A stretch of DNA of 64,000 nucleotides from RUG11247 sp045649485 (GTDB taxonomy: Bacteria; Bacillota; Clostridia; Christensenellales; Aristaeellaceae): contig JAZRPZ010000073.1 in assembly GCA_045649485.1 (NCBI GenBank), positions 164,070 through 228,069 of the forward strand, read 5' to 3'. How positions within the stretch are numbered: position 1 is the stretch's first letter; each line of letters starts with the position of its first letter. The translations under genes were made by a program, and so were the position numbers. Below the pieces are notes generated by a model. It worked only from the letters and a program-made list of their open reading frames with translations. It made no database searches and was not told the DNA's origin. Shown piece by piece: positions 8,723 to 16,680 of this stretch.

Positions 8723-9733
8723 TTATTCCTCCTTATTATCCTCAGTAAGTTCCGCAACGCCTGCGCGGATCTTTCCTACAACATCATTTTCCAGCATGGA
8801 ACGTGCCTGACGGATAGCACTGCAGATCGCCTTGGCATTGGAAGAACCGTGTGCCTTGACTACTGCGCTGTCAACGCCCAGAAGAGGCGCGCCGCCCTGC
8901 TCGGTGTAATCCATACGCTTCTTGAAAGCACGCATGGCAGGTTTGAGCAGCAGACCGCCGATCTTAGCCTTGAGACCGCCGCCCATGATCTCTTCCTTCA
9001 GCATACCAACAAGATCGCTTGAGAGACCTTCTGTGTATTTCAGAATGAGATTGCCGTCGAATCCGTCGAATACCACTACCTGATACTCACCGGAGGAAAT
9101 CTCACGTGCTTCGACATTTCCGCAGAAGTTATAACCCTTCTGAGTGCTCATGAGCTCATAGGATTCCTTGGCAAGCTTGTTACCCTTTTCCGCCTCGGTG
9201 CCGATATTGGCAAGGCCTACCTTGGGATTCTTGATGCCAACGACGTTCTCCATGTAAACGGAACCCATCATAGCAAAAGCATTCAGGTACTTGGGCTGAC
9301 AGTCAACATTTGCGCCTATATCAGTCAGCAGAGTGGGGCCCTTGCGTGCGGGAAGTATTCCGGCAAGCGCGGGACGCTCAATACCCTTGATACGACCGAT
9401 ACGGAACATACCGCCCGCCAGAACAGCGCCGGTGGATCCTGCAGATACCACTGCATCTGCACGGCCTTCACGTACTTCGAGCATCGCTTTTACAAGAGAA
9501 GAATCGACCTTCTTGCGCACAGCCATCATAGGAGCTTCTTCCATGGTGATGACTTCACTTGCGGGAACAAGTCGTACGCGGTCGGATTCAAGACCGGAGA
9601 TAACTTCTTCCTTGCCGCAAAGTACAAGCTTTATATCAGGCATCTCCTGCAGCGCAGCCTTGGCACCTTCAATAAGCGCTTCGGGGGCATTGTCTCCGCC
9701 CATTACATCAAGTGCAATTATGTACTCTTTCAC
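8723..9733 (-). CDS. plsX: Phosphate acyltransferase PlsX
   Basis: About 336 residues. It transfers acyl groups from acyl-ACP to phosphate, giving acyl-phosphate for PlsY in phospholipid synthesis. Family motifs: IIALDVMGGDNAPEA at the start, VSAGSTGAVLAGG, DIGANVDCQP, LLGVDSAVVKAHGSS near the end. Two in-frame GTG starts exist, at 9733 and 9742; I prefer 9733 because GGGTGA lies 5 bases before it. It is first in plsX-acpP-rnc-smc-ftsY. A weak promoter (TTGACT, 19 bases, TGATAA) is visible at 9767-9797, back to back with the trpS promoter. Confidence 0.95.
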   Translation of the reverse strand: MKEYIIALDVMGGDNAPEALIEGAKAALQEMPDIKLVLCGKEEVISGLESDRVRLVPASEVITMEEAPMMAVRKKVDSSLVKAMLEVREGRADAVVSAGSTGAVLAGGMFRIGRIKGIERPALAGILPARKGPTLLTDIGANVDCQPKYLNAFAMMGSVYMENVVGIKNPKVGLANIGTEAEKGNKLAKESYELMSTQKGYNFCGNVEAREISSGEYQVVVFDGFDGNLILKYTEGLSSDLVGMLKEEIMGGGLKAKIGGLLLKPAMRAFKKRMDYTEQGGAPLLGVDSAVVKAHGSSNAKAICSAIRQARSMLENDVVGKIRAGVAELTEDNKEE

Positions 9734-9799
9734 AAAAATCACCCATTTTTATTTACTTATATCATTTTATCAGAAATAGCATCTGCATGCAAGTCAACC

Positions 9800-9828
9800 T
9801 TGACGTAAATTTGTCATCATGATATAAT
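9800..9828 (+). promoter_or_regulatory. Sigma-A promoter of trpS
   Basis: TTGACG at 9800-9805, 17 bases, TATAAT at 9823-9828. Transcription would start near 9835, about 27 bases before the trpS ATG, which leaves no room for a T-box or long leader. Confidence 0.85.
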
Positions 9829-9861
9829 TTATTAGTGGATTTTATCCGGAGGTGTGTACCC

Positions 9862-10875
9862 ATGGAAGCAACCAATATTCAGAAGAAGAGAATTTTTTCG
9901 GGCATTCAGCCCACCGGCCAGCTCACGCTGGGTAATTATATTGGCGCTCTGCGCAATTTCAAGCTGCTTGAGGATGAATACGATTGTCTGTATTCCATCG
10001 TCGACATGCATGCCCTTACCGTAAGGCAGAACCCTGCCGAGCTGCGCAAGGCATGCCTGCGTACCATGAGCATTTTCCTGGCAAGCGGTCTTGACCCCGA
10101 AAAGAACATAATCTATTTCCAGTCTCATGTACATCAGCACGCAGAACTCAGCTGGTATCTCAACTGCTTCACCTATATGGGCGAACTGCAGCGCATGACC
10201 CAGTTCAAGGATAAGTCTGCAAAGCATGCCGAAAACATCAATGCCGGTCTGTTTACTTACCCCGTGCTGATGGCTGCAGACATTCTGCTGTATATGTCCG
10301 ATCTTGTACCCATCGGTGCAGACCAGAAGCAGCATCTTGAGCTTGCCCGCGATATCGCTGACCGATTCAACGGCGTATACGGCGATGTATTCACCATTCC
10401 CGAGCCCTACATCCCCAAGGTAGGCGCACGTGTAATGTCTCTGCAGGATCCCACCCGCAAGATGAGCAAGTCCGATCCTGAGGAGACCTTCATCGCAATG
10501 CTGGACAAGCCCGAGATCATCCGCAAGAAGATCCGTCGCGCAGTAACCGACAGCGAGAACTGCGTTGAGTTCGATCCCGAAAACCGTGCCGGCGTCAGCA
10601 ACCTGATGAGCATCATGTCCGCTCTGACCGGCCGTACCATGGATGATATCTCCGCCGAATACAACGGAAGGGGCTACGGCGTATTCAAGGATGCAGTCGC
10701 TGACAGCATCATCGCTGTTCTTGAGCCTATCCAGAAGGAATACGACCGCATCAGCGCAGATAAGGCATATCTGCAGGAAGTTATGCAGAGCGGCGCAGAG
10801 CGCGCATCTGCACTGGCTCACCGCACTATGCTGAAGGTCCGCAAGAAGCTCGGCATCGCTGCACTGAAGCTCTAA
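9862..10875 (+). CDS. trpS: Tryptophan-tRNA ligase
   Basis: A 337-residue class I synthetase that charges tRNA-Trp. Motifs: FSGIQPTGQLTLGNYIGA (the HIGH region in its TrpRS form), PVLMAADILLYMSDLVPIGADQKQHLEL (tryptophan pocket) and RKMSKSDP (KMSKS loop). Size is typical. The ATG at 9862 has GGAGGTG 8 bases upstream; the nine extra upstream codons lie on the untranslated leader. It has its own promoter and is followed by a terminator, so it is transcribed alone. Confidence 0.97.
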   Translation: MEATNIQKKRIFSGIQPTGQLTLGNYIGALRNFKLLEDEYDCLYSIVDMHALTVRQNPAELRKACLRTMSIFLASGLDPEKNIIYFQSHVHQHAELSWYLNCFTYMGELQRMTQFKDKSAKHAENINAGLFTYPVLMAADILLYMSDLVPIGADQKQHLELARDIADRFNGVYGDVFTIPEPYIPKVGARVMSLQDPTRKMSKSDPEETFIAMLDKPEIIRKKIRRAVTDSENCVEFDPENRAGVSNLMSIMSALTGRTMDDISAEYNGRGYGVFKDAVADSIIAVLEPIQKEYDRISADKAYLQEVMQSGAERASALAHRTMLKVRKKLGIAALKL

Positions 10876-10888
10876 TATCAATATACGC

Positions 10889-10924
10889 TCCGGCGAGGCG
10901 CCGTACGCTTCGCCGGATTTTTTA
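10889..10924 (+). terminator. Rho-independent terminator of trpS
   Basis: Arms TCCGGCGA and TCGCCGGA with a 13-base loop, followed directly by six T residues. Confidence 0.85.
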
Positions 10925-10950
10925 AGACCATTATGACCGGAGGATTGCCG

Positions 10951-12210
10951 ATGTTCAAAAATGCAAACGAAGCTATCGACTGGATTCACGGCGCCCGTTA
11001 TAAGGGACAGAAGAACGGTCTTGAAAATACCCGTGCACTGCTGAAGGAACTTGGCGATCCTCAGCAGCACTTCAAATGCGTGCATATAGCCGGAACCAAC
11101 GGAAAGGGTTCCACTGCAGCATTTACGGAAAGGATCCTCCGTGAAGCCGGATATACTACCGGCATGTATACTTCCCCTTATCTGATCAGATACAACGAAC
11201 GCGTTCAGGTATGCGGAGTGCCCATTGCGGATGATGAGCTTGTGGACATAATGAATCTCATCTCCGAAAAGGCTGAACTGCTCGTCAAGCGAGAAATCTA
11301 TCCTACGACATTCGAAATCGGAACTGCGCTTGCATTTGAATATTTTGCTCGCCGCGGTGTAGATTATGCCGTTGTGGAAGTCGGCGTAGGCGGAAGATTC
11401 GATTCCACCAATGTCATCACTCCCGCTGTCAGCATGATAGCAGCCATAGGTCTCGACCACGTTAAAGTGCTTGGCGACACCGTCGAACAGATAGCTTTCG
11501 AGAAAGCAGGCATAATAAAACCCGGTATTCCTGCCGTTGTACAGCATCAGGCTGAGAATATTCTTGACGTTTTCCGCAAAGCTTCTGCCGAGCGCGGCTG
11601 CAGACTTGCCGTTTCCCCCATGCCCGAATATGCCGGCGGTGACGCATACGGTTCTGATTTCGTGCTCGACGGCGAAGAATATCACATCAAACTTTGCGGC
11701 AGACATCAGCTGCTGAACGCATCTCTGGCAGTCTATGCAATGCGCGAGATAGGCATAGACGAGAAGTATATCAAGCTCGGTCTCGCAAAAGCAAAGTGGC
11801 CCTGCAGACTCGAATGGGTCAACGGAATGCTGATTGACGGAGCTCATAATCCTCAGGGTGCATACGCTCTGCGCGATTACATAGAAAAATGGTTCGCCGG
11901 AGAAAAGATAGTTCTTGTTACCGGAATGATGCACGATAAGCAGACAGAGGAAGTGGCCCGGATACTCGCTCCCCTCTGCTCTCTTGTTATAGCCACCGCC
12001 GTCGACAATGAACCCCGCGCCGCATTGCCCGGCGATCTTTCTGCGCTGTATTCTTCCCTTGGCGCAAATACTGTTGCAGTCGAAGGAATGAATAACGCAA
12101 TAGAGACCGCTATCAGAACCGAAGGACTCAAGGTATTTGCCGGTTCCCTCTATATTGCCGGCGCCGTAAGAGAATATCTTGCGGGTCAGAACTGCTTTTC
12201 AGAAGATTGA
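10951..12210 (+). CDS. folC: Folylpolyglutamate synthase / dihydrofolate synthase
   Basis: A 419-residue Mur-ligase-fold enzyme that adds glutamate to dihydropteroate and folates. Motifs: HIAGTNGKGSTAAF (ATP P-loop), TSPYLIRYNERVQV, VEVGVGGRFDSTN, GLDHVKVLGDTVEQIAFEKAGI, and the C-terminal Mur domain with NGMLIDGAHNPQG. The ATG at 10951 follows GGAGG by 7 bases; six more upstream codons are open but would swallow the ribosome site. It is the first gene of the operon folC-rsmH-tgt-rmt-rsmI. The overlap or close spacing to rsmH suggests co-translation. Confidence 0.95.
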   Translation: MFKNANEAIDWIHGARYKGQKNGLENTRALLKELGDPQQHFKCVHIAGTNGKGSTAAFTERILREAGYTTGMYTSPYLIRYNERVQVCGVPIADDELVDIMNLISEKAELLVKREIYPTTFEIGTALAFEYFARRGVDYAVVEVGVGGRFDSTNVITPAVSMIAAIGLDHVKVLGDTVEQIAFEKAGIIKPGIPAVVQHQAENILDVFRKASAERGCRLAVSPMPEYAGGDAYGSDFVLDGEEYHIKLCGRHQLLNASLAVYAMREIGIDEKYIKLGLAKAKWPCRLEWVNGMLIDGAHNPQGAYALRDYIEKWFAGEKIVLVTGMMHDKQTEEVARILAPLCSLVIATAVDNEPRAALPGDLSALYSSLGANTVAVEGMNNAIETAIRTEGLKVFAGSLYIAGAVREYLAGQNCFSED

Positions 12211-12221
12211 CGAGGTTATTT

Positions 12222-13145
12222 ATGCAGAATTTCCATCATGTATCGGTGCTGCTCAATGAATGCATCGAACAGCTGAATATACGACCCGGATGCGATTATC
12301 TCGACTGCACACTGGGCGGCGGCGGACATTCCTCCGTCATCCTTCAGAATCTGGAGGGCGGTTCCCATACCGGCATCGACCGTGATGCCGATGCAATTGC
12401 CGCAGCAACCGCACGCATAAACGATGCGCGTTTCCGGGCGATCCGCGGTAATTTTCACGATGCACGCGAACTTACCGACGATATGAAGTTCGACGGCATT
12501 CTGGCTGACCTCGGAGTATCTTCCCATCAGCTTGACGTGCGCGAAAGAGGCTTCTCCTATCACGACGACGCTCCTCTTGATATGCGCATGGATGCAGATT
12601 ATCCCGTTACTGCCGCAGACATAGTAAACAGCCGCAGCGAGGATGAGCTCAACCGCATATTCCGCGATTACGGCGAAGAAAAATGGGCACGTCAGATAGC
12701 CCGCGTCATCTGCGACAGGCGTAAGACTGCGCCTATTGAGACAACTTCTCAGCTTGTTTCGATCATTGACGCTTCTATTCCCAAGAAATTCCGCGAAAAG
12801 GACGGTTCCCATCCTGCAAGGCGCACTTTCCAGGCGCTCAGAATCGCAGTAAATGACGAACTCGATCCCCTGGCGGATTCCGTAAAGATGCTCAGCGATA
12901 TGCTGAAGCCCGGCGGAAGACTGTGTATAATAACTTTCCATTCCCTTGAGGACAGGATAGTAAAAAACACATATCGTGAGCTTGCCAATCCCTGCACCTG
13001 CCCTCCCGGTATGCCGGTGTGTGTGTGCGGCAAGAAGCCTACAGTAAAACTTATCACCCGCAAGCCCATTACTGCATCTGCGGAGGAACTTGCGGAAAAT
13101 CCCCGTGCACGCAGCGCAAGCCTGCGCGTACTGGAAAAACTTTGA
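12222..13145 (+). CDS. rsmH: 16S rRNA (cytosine1402-N4)-methyltransferase RsmH
   Basis: A 307-residue SAM-dependent enzyme that adds a methyl group to N4 of C1402 in the 30S decoding centre. Motifs: HHVSVLLNECIEQL, DCTLGGGGHS (SAM loop), GIDRDADAIAAA, ILADLGVSSHQLD, RRTFQALRIAVNDELD and ITFHSLEDRIVK. The ATG at 12222 has GAGG 8 bases upstream, 11 bases after the folC stop. In most Bacillota this gene (mraW) leads the mraZ-mraW-ftsL division cluster; here it sits with tgt, a G1405 methyltransferase and rsmI instead. Confidence 0.96.
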   Translation: MQNFHHVSVLLNECIEQLNIRPGCDYLDCTLGGGGHSSVILQNLEGGSHTGIDRDADAIAAATARINDARFRAIRGNFHDARELTDDMKFDGILADLGVSSHQLDVRERGFSYHDDAPLDMRMDADYPVTAADIVNSRSEDELNRIFRDYGEEKWARQIARVICDRRKTAPIETTSQLVSIIDASIPKKFREKDGSHPARRTFQALRIAVNDELDPLADSVKMLSDMLKPGGRLCIITFHSLEDRIVKNTYRELANPCTCPPGMPVCVCGKKPTVKLITRKPITASAEELAENPRARSASLRVLEKL

Positions 13146-13160
13146 TCGGACGGTGTGCAA

Positions 13161-14225
13161 ATGATAGACATTCTTGAGACGTGTTCCGGAAATATTCCCC
13201 TTCCCGCTTTCTTCCCGGACGCTACTTACGGCGGTATACGTGCAGGCAGTTTTGCCGATGTATACGCCTCAGGTCTGTTCGGCTGCGAAATGAACAGCTA
13301 CCACCTGATGACCAAACCCGGCGCCAAGCTCATAAAGTCCCTCGGCGGACTGCACGGCTTCACCGGCTATAAGGGCGCGATTCTCACCGACTCCGGCGGA
13401 TTCCAGCTTTATTCCCTTATCCGCGAAAACTCCGATTACGGAGAGATCCGCGATAACGAGATCATATTCCGCCCCGACATGGGCGAAAAGAAGCTTATAT
13501 TCACCCCCGAAAAGTGCATTCAGGCACAGTTCCAGTATGGCAGCGATATCATGATGGCACTGGATATGTGCACCCATCCCGATGACCCCTATGAGGTACA
13601 GAAGCGTTCTGTTGACCTTACCGTAAAATGGGGCGAGCGCTGCCGCGAAGAATTTGACAAGCTGGCTAAGGGCCGCAAGGACAAGCCTTTGCTTTTTGGC
13701 ATAGTCCAGGGCGGCCAGTTCGAAGACCTGCGCAAGGATTGCGGCAGACGCCTTGAAGAGATCGGCTTTGATGGATACGGTTTCGGCGGATGGCCTCTGG
13801 ATTCCGATGGTAAACTGCGTGAAGATATACTTAAGATGGCCGCAGATGCCATGCCCGACAACAAGATAAAGTATGCAATGGGTCTCGGAAGACCGGAAGA
13901 GATAGTCAGCTGTGTTCGTATGGGTTATCAGCTGTTTGACTGCGTTATACCTACCCGAGAGGCAAGGCATCAGAGGCTTTATGTATTCAACCCCGGTGCA
14001 CAGCTGAACGAGAAGTTCTTCAAGCACATGTATATCATGGACGACAAGTACTGCCGCGACAGCAAGCCCGTTGAAGAAGACTGTGATTGCGACCTTTGCC
14101 GCAACCATTCCAGGGCGTATCTGCAGCATCTTTTCAAGATGAATGATCCTGCAGCGATGAGGCTGGCAACCGCACATAACCTCCGCTTCTTCGGAAGGCT
14201 CATGGAAAGGCTGAGAACCGAATGA
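13161..14225 (+). CDS. tgt: Divergent tRNA-guanine transglycosylase family protein
   Basis: A 354-residue TIM barrel of the TGT family, which swaps guanine for a 7-deazaguanine base at tRNA position 34. Conserved: ILTDSGGFQ (catalytic region), LFGIVQGG, MGLGRPEEIV, FDCVIPTR with the second catalytic Asp, and zinc ligands CDCDLCRNHSRAYLQHL. Altered: the substrate-binding GGLAVGE of standard bacterial TGT is GFGGWPLD, and NARNG after PTR is EARHQ. It may therefore take a different base, such as queuine, but this is inference. The ATG at 13161 follows GGACGG; a GTG at 13155 is possible. Its TGA overlaps the next ATG by 4 bases. Confidence 0.85.
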   Translation: MIDILETCSGNIPLPAFFPDATYGGIRAGSFADVYASGLFGCEMNSYHLMTKPGAKLIKSLGGLHGFTGYKGAILTDSGGFQLYSLIRENSDYGEIRDNEIIFRPDMGEKKLIFTPEKCIQAQFQYGSDIMMALDMCTHPDDPYEVQKRSVDLTVKWGERCREEFDKLAKGRKDKPLLFGIVQGGQFEDLRKDCGRRLEEIGFDGYGFGGWPLDSDGKLREDILKMAADAMPDNKIKYAMGLGRPEEIVSCVRMGYQLFDCVIPTREARHQRLYVFNPGAQLNEKFFKHMYIMDDKYCRDSKPVEEDCDCDLCRNHSRAYLQHLFKMNDPAAMRLATAHNLRFFGRLMERLRTE

Positions 14226-14977
14226 AAGACGCCATACTCGAAAAGCTGCTTGCCGCCAAGAAATATGCCGATGTATGTCCGGATACTCTGAAAAGAGTAG
14301 CCGGGGAATGTGCACAGAAATACAAAAAGCAGAAGGATGCCGAAAAGGCCGCAAAAGAAGAACTGCACGGCATAACCGGCGCCTTTATGGATGCTGCGCT
14401 TATAAAGCAGGCTCGGCAGCTGCTTGAAGCAGGTGATATCGAAGGTGCGCTCAAGCTGCATTCATCCACACGCGAGCGTATGCCGCTTCCGGAGTTCTAT
14501 GATGATCTTTTCAGCCGAACCGGCAGACCCGCATCCGTGCTTGATATTGCCTGCGGTCTGAATCCGATATTCCTCGGAAGCATCGGTATCAAGACCACCG
14601 GAATAGATATCGGCGGCGCACAGATAAATCTTATCAACGAATGGGCTGCAATGAGCGGTGCTCCTGTTGAATGTCATGTCGGAGATGCGCTGTGTGAAGA
14701 CTTCATTCCGGAAGGTGAATGGGAACTCGCTCTCATAATGAAGCTGCTGCCCGTACTCGAAACACAGAAAAAGGGCTCGGCAAAAAAGCTGCTGGAATCG
14801 CTCAATGTGAAAAATGTGGCCGTCACCTTCCCTACCCGAACTCTTGGTGGTCGCAAGGTCGGCATGGAGCAACATTATACCGAGTGGTTTGAAGGCATCA
14901 TCCCCAAATGCTTCACCGTAAAAGAGCGCTATATCTGCAATTACGAACTCGTATACATACTTGAACGCATTAACTAA
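14222..14977 (+). CDS. 16S rRNA (guanine1405-N7)-methyltransferase, ArmA/Rmt/FmrO family
   Basis: A 251-residue protein, the same length as RmtB as I recall it. It lines up along its whole length with ArmA and RmtB from memory: AKKYADVCPDTLKRV, LHGITGAF, KLHSSTRER, VLDIACGLNP (SAM site), LALIMKLLPVLETQ, VAVTFPTRTLGGR, GMEQHYTEWFEG and ELVYIL. The family methylates N7 of G1405 in helix 44, which blocks 4,6-disubstituted deoxystreptamine aminoglycosides. Known members are from antibiotic producers or on plasmids. This one starts on the tgt stop (ATGA) and is followed 18 bases later by rsmI, with no mobile-element sign, so it looks native. Whether it is active is unproven. Confidence 0.9.
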   Translation: MKDAILEKLLAAKKYADVCPDTLKRVAGECAQKYKKQKDAEKAAKEELHGITGAFMDAALIKQARQLLEAGDIEGALKLHSSTRERMPLPEFYDDLFSRTGRPASVLDIACGLNPIFLGSIGIKTTGIDIGGAQINLINEWAAMSGAPVECHVGDALCEDFIPEGEWELALIMKLLPVLETQKKGSAKKLLESLNVKNVAVTFPTRTLGGRKVGMEQHYTEWFEGIIPKCFTVKERYICNYELVYILERIN

Positions 14978-14995
14978 CACTGAAAGAGGATCAAC

Positions 14996-15847
14996 ATGGG
15001 AAAGCTGTATGTAGTTGCTACGCCTATAGGAAACCTGAACGACCTCACGCCCCGTATGAGGCAGGCTCTTGAAGAATGCGATCTTGTAGCAGCGGAAGAT
15101 ACCCGCGTTACTCTCAAGCTGCTCAATCATTTTGATATCAAGAAGCCGCTGGTTTCCTGTCACAGGCATAATGAGGACAGCCGTTCTCAGGGCATCATCA
15201 ATCGTATTCTGGAAGAAGATATCACCGTCGCGCTTACCTGCGATGCCGGTACTCCCGCCATTTCAGACCCCGGACATCAGCTGGTTGCCGCTGCATGGGA
15301 ATCCGGAATTTCTGTAATCCCCGTATCCGGTCCTTCCGCAACCGTTACCGCACTTTCTGCTTCCGGATTCGAAGCAAAGGAATTCGCTTTCTACGGCTTT
15401 CTCCCCCGCGAGAAGAAGTATCTGCGCGAAAAGCTTGATTCTATCCGTGCATCCGGCATTGGCGTAGCAGTAATGTACGAATCACCTCACCGTGTCGTTA
15501 ATCTCGTTGCTGAGATCGCACAGGCATGGCCCGGAATGCGTGTCTGCGTATGCTGCGATCTTACAAAGCGTTACGAGAAGATATACCGTGGTGTAAGCGA
15601 CGCCGTACTCGAAGAGATGGAAGCAAATGCCAATATCGAAAAGGGCGAATACTGCATAGTAGCCGAAGTTCCCGCAGCGGAAGAGAAGACTGAAAAGCCC
15701 GAACTCACCGCAGACCTTTTCATGCTCTCGCAGATGCTTGAAGGTAAAGACGAGGATGAAGCTGCAGATGCCGCACTTGAAGCCGGATTCCAGAAGAATG
15801 CTGTAAAAAAGGCAAAAATTGCAATAAAACGCAGATTTGATCTGTAA
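14996..15847 (+). CDS. rsmI: 16S rRNA (cytidine1402-2'-O)-methyltransferase RsmI
   Basis: A 283-residue tetrapyrrole-methylase-fold enzyme that adds the 2'-O-methyl to C1402, complementing RsmH on the same nucleotide. Motifs: LYVVATPIGNLNDLTPRM, VAAEDTRVTLKLLNHF, CDAGTPAISDPGHQLV, VSGPSATVTALSASG, FYGFLPR and YESPHRV. The C-terminal extension has EDEAADAALEAG, the short helical domain common in RsmI. AGAGGATCAAC precedes the ATG. It is the last gene of the folC operon; a terminator-like hairpin follows. Confidence 0.96.
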   Translation: MGKLYVVATPIGNLNDLTPRMRQALEECDLVAAEDTRVTLKLLNHFDIKKPLVSCHRHNEDSRSQGIINRILEEDITVALTCDAGTPAISDPGHQLVAAAWESGISVIPVSGPSATVTALSASGFEAKEFAFYGFLPREKKYLREKLDSIRASGIGVAVMYESPHRVVNLVAEIAQAWPGMRVCVCCDLTKRYEKIYRGVSDAVLEEMEANANIEKGEYCIVAEVPAAEEKTEKPELTADLFMLSQMLEGKDEDEAADAALEAGFQKNAVKKAKIAIKRRFDL

Positions 15848-15864
15848 TAAGCGTATATACACCG

Positions 15865-15909
15865 AAAAACCTCCCAAACTGATTAATGATCAGAACAGGA
15901 GGTTTTTTT
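15865..15909 (+). terminator. Terminator-like hairpin that contains the next gene's ribosome site
   Basis: Outer arms AAAAACCTCC (15865-15874) and GGAGGTTTTT (15898-15907) enclose an inner stem CTGAT/ATCAG (15879-15883 and 15889-15893). Seven T residues follow and the ATG at 15910 begins directly after them. The 3' arm is the AGGAGG of the M23 gene, so the folded form would both end rsmI transcripts and hide the ribosome site. Confidence 0.7.
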
Positions 15910-16584
15910 ATGATTGAAATTCTCGCAAAACTCAAACAGAACGTTTCTCTCGTTTATTCAACCATCAATCCCCGTGTAAAGCGCGTTTGGAAAAACTATG
16001 GCTATTATATCTCACTCGCTTTTCTTCTGGTGCTTTTCGGTACAGCAGCATATATACATCGCACAAACAATTCCGCCTCGGATATAGTCACGATTAAGCC
16101 GGACCATACCCCGGAATCGGTAATGGCTATGGCCGCCGCTGCAACCGCTGAGCCCACTCCGGTTCCGACTCCCGAACCTTATTCGCCCGTATTTAACCGC
16201 CCGGTAGACAATGGCACCTATGGTGACTTCACAGAGAGTGATCTTGTCTGGAATGATACACTCGGACAGTGGTGCGTCCACAACGGTATTGACATATCGG
16301 CGCCTTCCGGATCCGTAGTTCTCGCAAGCGAAAGCGGTACCGTATCTGCTGTGTACGAAGATGATCTGTATGGTACTGTAGTGGAAATAACCCACGAGGA
16401 TAATTGGATTACGCGCTATTGTTCACTCAATGCATTGAAAACAGCCGAATCAGGCGTAAAAGTACGCAAAGGTGATGTAATCGGTTCTGTCGGCAATACC
16501 GCCATAGTTGAATCCGGCATGGGGCCTCATCTACACTTCGAGATACTCCATAACAGCCGGCAGATATGTCCCGAATTCGAATAA
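15910..16584 (+). CDS. SpoIIQ-like M23 family membrane endopeptidase
   Basis: A 224-residue protein with a short cytoplasmic start, one membrane segment at about residues 25-45 (YYISLAFLLVLFGTAAY), a Pro/Thr-rich linker (TAEPTPVPTPEPY) and a LytM/M23 domain outside. Zinc-site residues are present: WCVHNGIDISAP (HxxxD) and GPHLHFEIL (HxH). The layout, with FNRPVDNG and TLGQW before the His, recalls SpoIIQ, the forespore half of the engulfment channel. Bacillus SpoIIQ lacks the full catalytic set whereas clostridial forms keep it. A general cell-wall hydrolase is the alternative. The ATG at 15910 has AGGAGG inside a hairpin. Confidence 0.85.
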   Translation: MIEILAKLKQNVSLVYSTINPRVKRVWKNYGYYISLAFLLVLFGTAAYIHRTNNSASDIVTIKPDHTPESVMAMAAAATAEPTPVPTPEPYSPVFNRPVDNGTYGDFTESDLVWNDTLGQWCVHNGIDISAPSGSVVLASESGTVSAVYEDDLYGTVVEITHEDNWITRYCSLNALKTAESGVKVRKGDVIGSVGNTAIVESGMGPHLHFEILHNSRQICPEFE

Positions 16585-16618
16585 CGATCCTTTTTTGCTG
16601 TTAACGAGACTCTGTTTA

Positions 16619-16647
16619 TTGAATGATGCATTTCAAGATGTTATAAT
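16619..16647 (+). promoter_or_regulatory. Sigma-A promoter of the P-loop kinase operon
   Basis: TTGAAT at 16619-16624, 17 bases, TATAAT at 16642-16647. The expected transcription start is near 16654, so a start codon at 16660 would be almost leaderless. Confidence 0.75.
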
Positions 16648-16680
16648 ATAAATATACTGATGCAGAAATGTGTGGTGTGC

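Noticed and set aside
9832..11934. 700-codon open frame on the minus strand
   Set aside because: It is antisense to trpS and folC, which have clear motifs and ribosome sites. Its translation is low-complexity and matches no family; it is a codon-bias shadow.
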